In this document: piece after piece, positions 59,624-64,000 of the stretch
How the letters are laid out: every line of letters begins with the position of its first letter
Position numbering within the stretch: position 1 is the stretch's first letter
NCBI GenBank assembly: GCA_946807835.1
Contig: OX327693.1
Coordinates: forward strand, 11,983,501 to 12,047,500
Reading direction: 5' to 3'
Length of the DNA: 64,000 nt
Source: Ailanthus altissimus
Lineage: Eukaryota > Streptophyta > Magnoliopsida > Sapindales > Simaroubaceae
Notes under the pieces: generated by a model
The model's input: the letters and a program-made list of their open reading frames with translations, nothing else
Database searches by the model: none
What the model was told of the DNA's origin: nothing
Translations under genes and position numbers: made by a program

Positions 59624-59972
59624 TGAAAGAATCCTTTGAGTTGTTTGGTTGTAAAGAAAAGAAGCAAAAGTAAAGCAAGTGAGGAAAACTGCAAATACTT
59701 ACTTGAATCTGAAAATTGTATTAATTCGTTCTCAAATTCTCATTACAATACTTCTATTTATACAAGTAGCATTACAAAGAATGTACACGTGGCCTTTGAT
59801 CCATAATTTAAGAAAAATAACAAAGAATGAAATAGTAAAGAAAACGAGCAGGAAATTCTATTGTAATAGAATTCTAAAATTCTTCTGCACACTTTCTCTC
59901 TTTTAAGCTCTCTTGAATCATCATAACACATCAGCAACTTTATAACACTTTAGCATCATATATAATCTAACA
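59624..59972 (-). repeat. 5' LTR of the short-LTR copia element
   Basis: Plus edges TGAAAGAATCC... and ...AATCTAACA, followed by TCACT. On the minus strand a TATA-like tataaatag lies near 59,757. Confidence 0.87.
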
Positions 59973-59977
59973 TCACT

Positions 59978-60434
59978 ACCAAACCATAGCCAAACGGAAT
60001 GAACCGAGGAGTAGGTAAAAGTCACAACCTGCCACTATCAACTGCTGTTGAACCTCGGCATTTCAACTACTCTCTTATTGCTAACCAGTATAGAAGAGTT
60101 CGATCTACCAGTCCTCACTGCCACCATTGACGATCAATGTCAAGTCACCAATAAAAACTTGAACTTGAAAGCTCGGCCACCCACGAAAGACATCCTTGAT
60201 TAAAAATAGCCCTTATTGTCGACAAATACAGCTAGAACCTCTTGTTGTCCGCCTCATTGTTGCTCAATAAACTAAACAAAAGAAACGAGAGCAGAAGTAA
60301 AGCTCACCACTATCAACACTGTGATACTCGACTATACTAATTACTTCTCTCACCGTCGATCAAATGACTTCTCATCCAAATCCACTGCTTAGACTACCAC
60401 TATTTTAAATGATGAGGGCACGACTAACAAATGA
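59978..60434. other. GC-richer block, right part
   Basis: Continuation of 50,931-52,522 on the far side of the copia insertion, with the same CCACC/CACTATCAAC-type composition (the 'cactatcaac' word occurs near 60,035 and 60,309). No gene recognised. It runs into the chromovirus pol end at 60,435. Confidence 0.35.
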
Positions 60435-60612
60435 AATGCAAAACTTATTCAAGTTCCAGTTGGTTCGGTTACAAGGGCTCGAGCTAAAAGGTTCAAAGAA
60501 ACTCTCAATGGACTGTTTCAAAATATTTGGGCTGAGGTAAATTCATAAGGGTGCAAGGAAGATATTCCATGTGTTCCACAAAGTTGGATTTCTGTGATTC
60601 AAGCTTTGGAAT
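60435..60612 (+). pseudogene. C-terminal end of a chromovirus-type gag-pol
   Basis: The frame ending at TAA 60,546-60,548 reads QVPVGSVTRARAKRFKETLN then GLFQNIWAEV, a tail common at the end of polyproteins of the chromovirus group whose gag lies at 61,730. After the stop the same frame continues with similar-looking sequence to about 60,612. Everything upstream of this tail is missing. It sits left of an LTR, the correct place for the 3' end of an element. Confidence 0.6.
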
Positions 60613-60670
60613 AATCAAGAAGAAATTTCCCAGATCACAAAGTGGATGAAATTAGAGGAGTTTTCTAAAT

Positions 60671-61240
60671 TGGTAATCACAGCAGCCCCTTTGAGCAACC
60701 CAAGTAGTTAGAAGCTTTTGGGAGCCTACAATAAACATTTATGATAGTAGTTGTAAAATTTAAAATAAAGCCTTAGTTGTTGGTCATTGGTAGTTAGTTA
60801 AAGTCTGTAGGTGCATTTATTCTTGTAGTTGCAAAGTTTGAAGAATTTATTGTTGTAGTGGCAAAGTTTTAAAAAAAAACTAATTTAAAGCCATGTTGGT
60901 AGTAGTTGGTAGCTACTAATTTTTAAGTTGTTATTCAATATTATAATAAATGCTATCATCCCAAATGTTCACTATAAATACACAAGGAATAATAGAAAAT
61001 GACTCAGCAATTTGATTAAGAAAATTATCTTTGGTTCTTTTAGAACTCTTTGAACTTATCGGAATAATTTCTGTGGTGTTCTCTTCGACTTATCAATCAA
61101 TCATTCCATAATTGATTGTGGCATCTTCATTATACCAAGGTTCTTGCTTCAATATAAGCAACAGGTTGCGGTTTCATACAAATTTGTTCCTTGATGATCT
61201 TGGAGCCCTTCTTGATCCACAACATTATCAATTTCTTAGT
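60671..61240 (+). repeat. chromovirus-type LTR
   Basis: Approximate bounds. It aligns loosely with the 524-bp LTR at 29,760: 'gaagcttttgggagcctacaa' (60,711) against 'gaagcttctaagagcctacaa', the 'ttggtagtagttgg' words (60,897), 'taataaatgct' (60,944) and a TATA-like tataaatacac (60,973). The start at TGGTAATCAC is a guess from alignment. It has pol sequence on its left and gag on its right. Confidence 0.6.
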
Positions 61241-61729
61241 GTGGATCGTATCAGTTAGTCTCAACGCTTGGCACTAGTTACAGGTTTGCCTATCTTTATA
61301 TTCTAAAAAAAATATTAAAAAAAATAGAAATATTGCGATTCAGCTCTTGTAATTCTTATTTCAATTTTACATCTTAAGTTCCTTTTTGATTCCACAAACT
61401 TGAATTCCTTGCTCCAAAAAAAAAAAAATCCATGACGTAGCCTTATTTCTTTAAGCCTTTAAATTCGAATTTCTCTTGATGAGTTCTTGGAGAATTGTTG
61501 CTGGAAATTGTGATATTTGTTTGATTAGTTTGATAAGAACCTATAGAGTATTACTACGAGTGGAAAAAGGCAAGAGTGGTGAGAACAAAATAGGGTAAAA
61601 GTCGATCTGTTTTATTTTTTTATGTGAAACACGAGTGAAAGTTGAGTGAATCATTCTTTAAGTGAAACACATGGAGCAACTGTGTAAGGTTTCTTTTTTT
61701 AAAAAAAAAAACTTTGTTTTGCAGCAAAC
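61241..61729 (+). mobile_element. leader with degenerate primer site, second chromovirus
   Basis: tggatcgtatcagttag at 61,244-61,260 could be a decayed TGGTATCAGAGC site. About 470 bp of AT-rich leader follow, with three A/T homopolymer runs (61,413, 61,613, 61,694), and end in 'ttttgcagcaaac' before the gag ATG. Confidence 0.5.
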
Positions 61730-63163
61730 ATGCCGGATAAGAACAAAATTACTTCTGGAAATGCATCAGAAGAGATTGATCCAAAGTTTCTCATGGAAGC
61801 TATAATGGGTGAAGTGAGGAGAGTATTAAAAATAGAGATGGAACAGATTCATAAACGAATAGATCGGGTAGAGAAGGCACATTTAGAATAGCCATAAAAT
61901 AATCCTAATGTGTATATGAGATGGAAAGTTCAACCTACGGAAGTGATGGTTGAAGCTCAAGAGTGTTATAGGGAAGGTTTTGATGAAGAAGATGATCAGG
62001 ATTCCATTGTTGGTATTAGGAGATATGGTGGGCAGTTTAGAGAAGCTAGGAATCGAGAAGATAATAACTTGGGTAGTATTAAGATGAAAATTCCTTTATT
62101 TCAAGACAAAAATAATCCAGAAGCTTACCTTAAGTGGGAGAAGAAGTTAGAATTAGTATTTGAATGTCATAATTATTCCGAGCTTAAAAAGGTAAAACTT
62201 ACAGCCATTGAATTTTTTGATTATGCAATTGTTTGGTGGGATCAACTAGTGTTAAACAGAAAAAGAAATAGAAAGCCTTCGATAGAGACTTTGGAGGAAA
62301 TGCAAATCGTGATGAGGAGACGATTTGTTCCAAGCCATTACTACTATGAGTTATACCAAAAATTACAAAGTCTTATAGGTAATTGAAGTGTGAAGGATTA
62401 TTATAAGGAGATGGAAATCGCTATGATTAGAGCGAATGCAGAGGAAGACCGAAAGGTCACTATGGCTATGTTTGTGGTTGGTTTGAACCAGAAAATTGCT
62501 AATTTGGTAGAATTGCAACATTATATAGAGTTAGAAGATATGGTGCACATGGCTATCAAAATTGAGAACCAACTTAAGAGAAGGAGCCACAGTACACAAC
62601 AAAACCTTAGCTAGGGTTCATCTTGGAGGCTAAATTTTATGAAGAAAGAGGAGAAGCAAGCCACTGTCAAGCCCAAAATTGAGCAAAAACAAGAAATGAC
62701 CAGCCATGAAAATCAAGGTAAACTTGATTCTTCCACCACTCGAAATCATGATATTAAGTGTTTTAAATGCCAAAGTATGGGTCATATAGAGAGCCAATGT
62801 CTAAACCAAAGAGTTATGATATTGCGAGATAATGGTTAAATTGAATCCGATGATGAATATGTCACTGAATCTATGCCGCCATTAATGGACATGGATGATG
62901 AGGAATACGTTTCCCAAGGTAAACTGCTAGTTGCAAGAAGAGTTCTAAGTATGCAGGTCAAAGAAGATGATGAAATCCAACGAGAAAATATCTTTCATAC
63001 TAGATGCCACGTGCAAAACAAGGTATATAGTGTGATTATTGACAGAGGTAGTTGTACGAATGTTGCTAGCACTATAATGGTGGCCAAATTAGGGCTGCCA
63101 ACAATTAAACATCCCCGGCCTTACAAATTGCAATGGCTCAATGACAGTGGCGAGGCGAGGTGA
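61730..63163 (+). pseudogene. gag and protease of the second chromovirus
   Basis: ATG at 61,730 (MPDKNKITSGNASEEIDPKF). One reading frame runs to 63,163 with only five stops (61,883, 61,889, 62,384, 62,612, 62,837) and no frameshift. Gag core: GSIKMKIPLFQ, EAYLKWEKKLELVFECHNYS, VWWDQLV, MRRRFVPSHYYYELYQKLQS, DYYKEMEIAMIRANAEEDRK. The zinc knuckle CX2CX4HX4C is intact (CFKCQSMGHIESQC, 62,759-62,800). The protease active site reads IIDRGSCTNVAS (Asp at 63,041; Arg where Gly or Ser is usual), then PRPYKLQWLNDSGEAR. It is the least decayed coding sequence in the window. Confidence 0.85.
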
Positions 63164-64000
63164 GGGTTACTAAACAGGTGTTAGTTTATTTCTGTATTAG
63201 AAAATACGAAGATGAAGTTTTATGTGATGTAGTTCCAATGCAAGCTGGACACTTGTTACTAGGCTGACCATGGCAATTTAATTGGCATGTTAAGCATGAT
63301 GGTTTCACCAACAAATATTCATTTCTATTTAATCAAAGGACAATCACTCTAGTCCCTTTATCACCAAAACAAGTCTATGAAGATTAAGTGAGATTACAAA
63401 AAGAGAATGATTAAAAGAAAAAGAGTGAGGAAAAGAAAAAAAATGAAAATCAGAAAGAGAAAAAATAAGAGGCCGACAAAAATGGGAGAAAAGCAAACTT
63501 CTATGCAAAAATAAGTGAAATAAAAAGAGCAGTATTTTTAAATCAACCAATGATTGTACTTTTATATAAAGAGGCGTATTTAAACACTAACCAACTTGAC
63601 TCGTCTTTACATAGTTCAATTGTTTCTCTTTTGCAGGAGTTTGATGATGTCTTTCCCAAGGAGATACCACTTAGTTTACCTCTTATTTGAGGAATTGAAC
63701 ATCAAATCGATTTTGTGACCGGTGCTTCAATTCCAAACTGATCAGCCTATCAAAGCAATCCCGATGAGGTAAAGGAGCTACAAAGGTAGGTTAGTGAATT
63801 GATGAAAAAGGGATGTAAGAGAAAATATAAGTCCGTGCGCCGTGCTAGTGATTTTAGTTCCAAAAAAAGATGGATCATGGAGAATATGCATTGATTACCG
63901 AGAAATTTATAATATAATGGTAAAGTATCGTCATCTTATTCCTCGCTTAGATGAGCTGTATGGTGCTTGTGTATTTTCTAAGATTGATTTAAAGAGTGGG
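63164..64000 (+). pseudogene. second chromovirus: protease end and RT start, cut by the window edge
   Basis: A frameshift at about 63,163, then VTKQVLVYFCIRKYEDEVLC, MQAGHLLLG (63,239), TLVPLSPKQVYED; a Lys/Glu-rich stretch (63,400-63,500); FYAKISEIKRAVFLNQP; LLQEFDDVFPKEIP (63,633); GIEHQIDFVTGASIPN (63,691); LMKKGC; a degenerate PKKDGSWR; and near 63,975 FSKIDLKSG with the first RT catalytic Asp at the window end. Stops and shifts are present. Integrase and 3' LTR lie outside the window. Confidence 0.8.

Larger units (their letters stand above)
52523..59972 (-). mobile_element. short-LTR copia element (about 5.2 kb, expanded by a nested solo LTR)
   Basis: Minus orientation, LTRs of about 342 and 349 bp, flanked by TCGCT (52,518-52,522) and TCACT (59,973-59,977), a TSD with one transition. 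Reading leftward: 5' LTR, primer site, gag, zinc knuckle, protease, integrase, RT, RNase H, 3' LTR. Without the family A solo LTR (53,576-55,779) it is about 5.24 kb, the usual size for short-LTR copia (Ale/Retrofit-like). The lineage is inferred from size and protein look. All genes carry stops; two catalytic residues are changed. Confidence 0.88.

Noticed and set aside
63344..63550. 68-codon minus-strand frame
   Set aside because: Antisense of a Lys/Glu-rich linker in the chromovirus polyprotein.

Overview
The window is plant nuclear DNA, AT-rich and made almost entirely of decayed, nested LTR retrotransposons. Evidence for a flowering plant, probably a eudicot: Ty1/copia elements primed by initiator tRNA-Met (TGGTATCAGAGC-type sites), Athila/Tat-type and chromovirus-type Ty3/gypsy elements, and a plant mobile domain (PMD) gene relic. 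I found no intact host gene, no tRNA or rRNA gene and no satellite array. Every protein-coding trace is a transposon gene or a PMD pseudogene, broken by stops and frameshifts. I cannot name the species.

Layout. 1-1.4 kb is an LTR-type repeat, seen again at 49.6-50.9 kb. 2.0-7.2 kb (minus) is a PMD pseudogene cut by a solo LTR of a long-LTR copia family (here 'family A') at 3,092-5,383. 9.9-13.5 kb is an internally deleted family A element. 13.5-18.3 kb holds LTR-type repeats. 18.3-21.1 kb is a 2.8-kb solo LTR ('family T') sitting in a tandem duplication, with an inverted truncated second copy at 21.8-23.8 kb. 23.8-27.9 kb is the 3' half of another family A element. 27.9-36.7 kb (minus) is a copia fragment followed by Athila-type pieces; a 3.6-kb internally deleted chromovirus (29,760-33,336, plus) is nested in the Athila protease. 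36,890-46,756 is a structurally complete family A element with 2.3-kb LTRs and a perfect AATCA target duplication. 46.8-48.9 kb is a possible SINE and an LTR-like stretch. 48.9-49.4 kb is a Tat-type LTR with primer site. 50.9-52.5 kb is a GC-richer block continuing at 59.98 kb. 52,523-59,972 (minus) is a short-LTR copia element interrupted by another solo family A LTR (53,576-55,779). From 60.4 kb to the edge lies a second chromovirus, cut by the window end.

Target-site duplications (TSDs) fix much of the nesting order. In three places (PMD gene, Athila protease, short-LTR copia) removing the inserted element together with one copy of its TSD restores a continuous reading frame, which independently confirms the boundaries. 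Family A occurs at five loci: one complete, two solo LTRs, two damaged. I see no new functional system. The items most worth checking are the PMD relic with a recognisable intron, the repeat-rich leader of family A, the two equal-length 139-bp LTR-end fragments in the Athila region, and the chromovirus LTR that has pol on one side and gag on the other.
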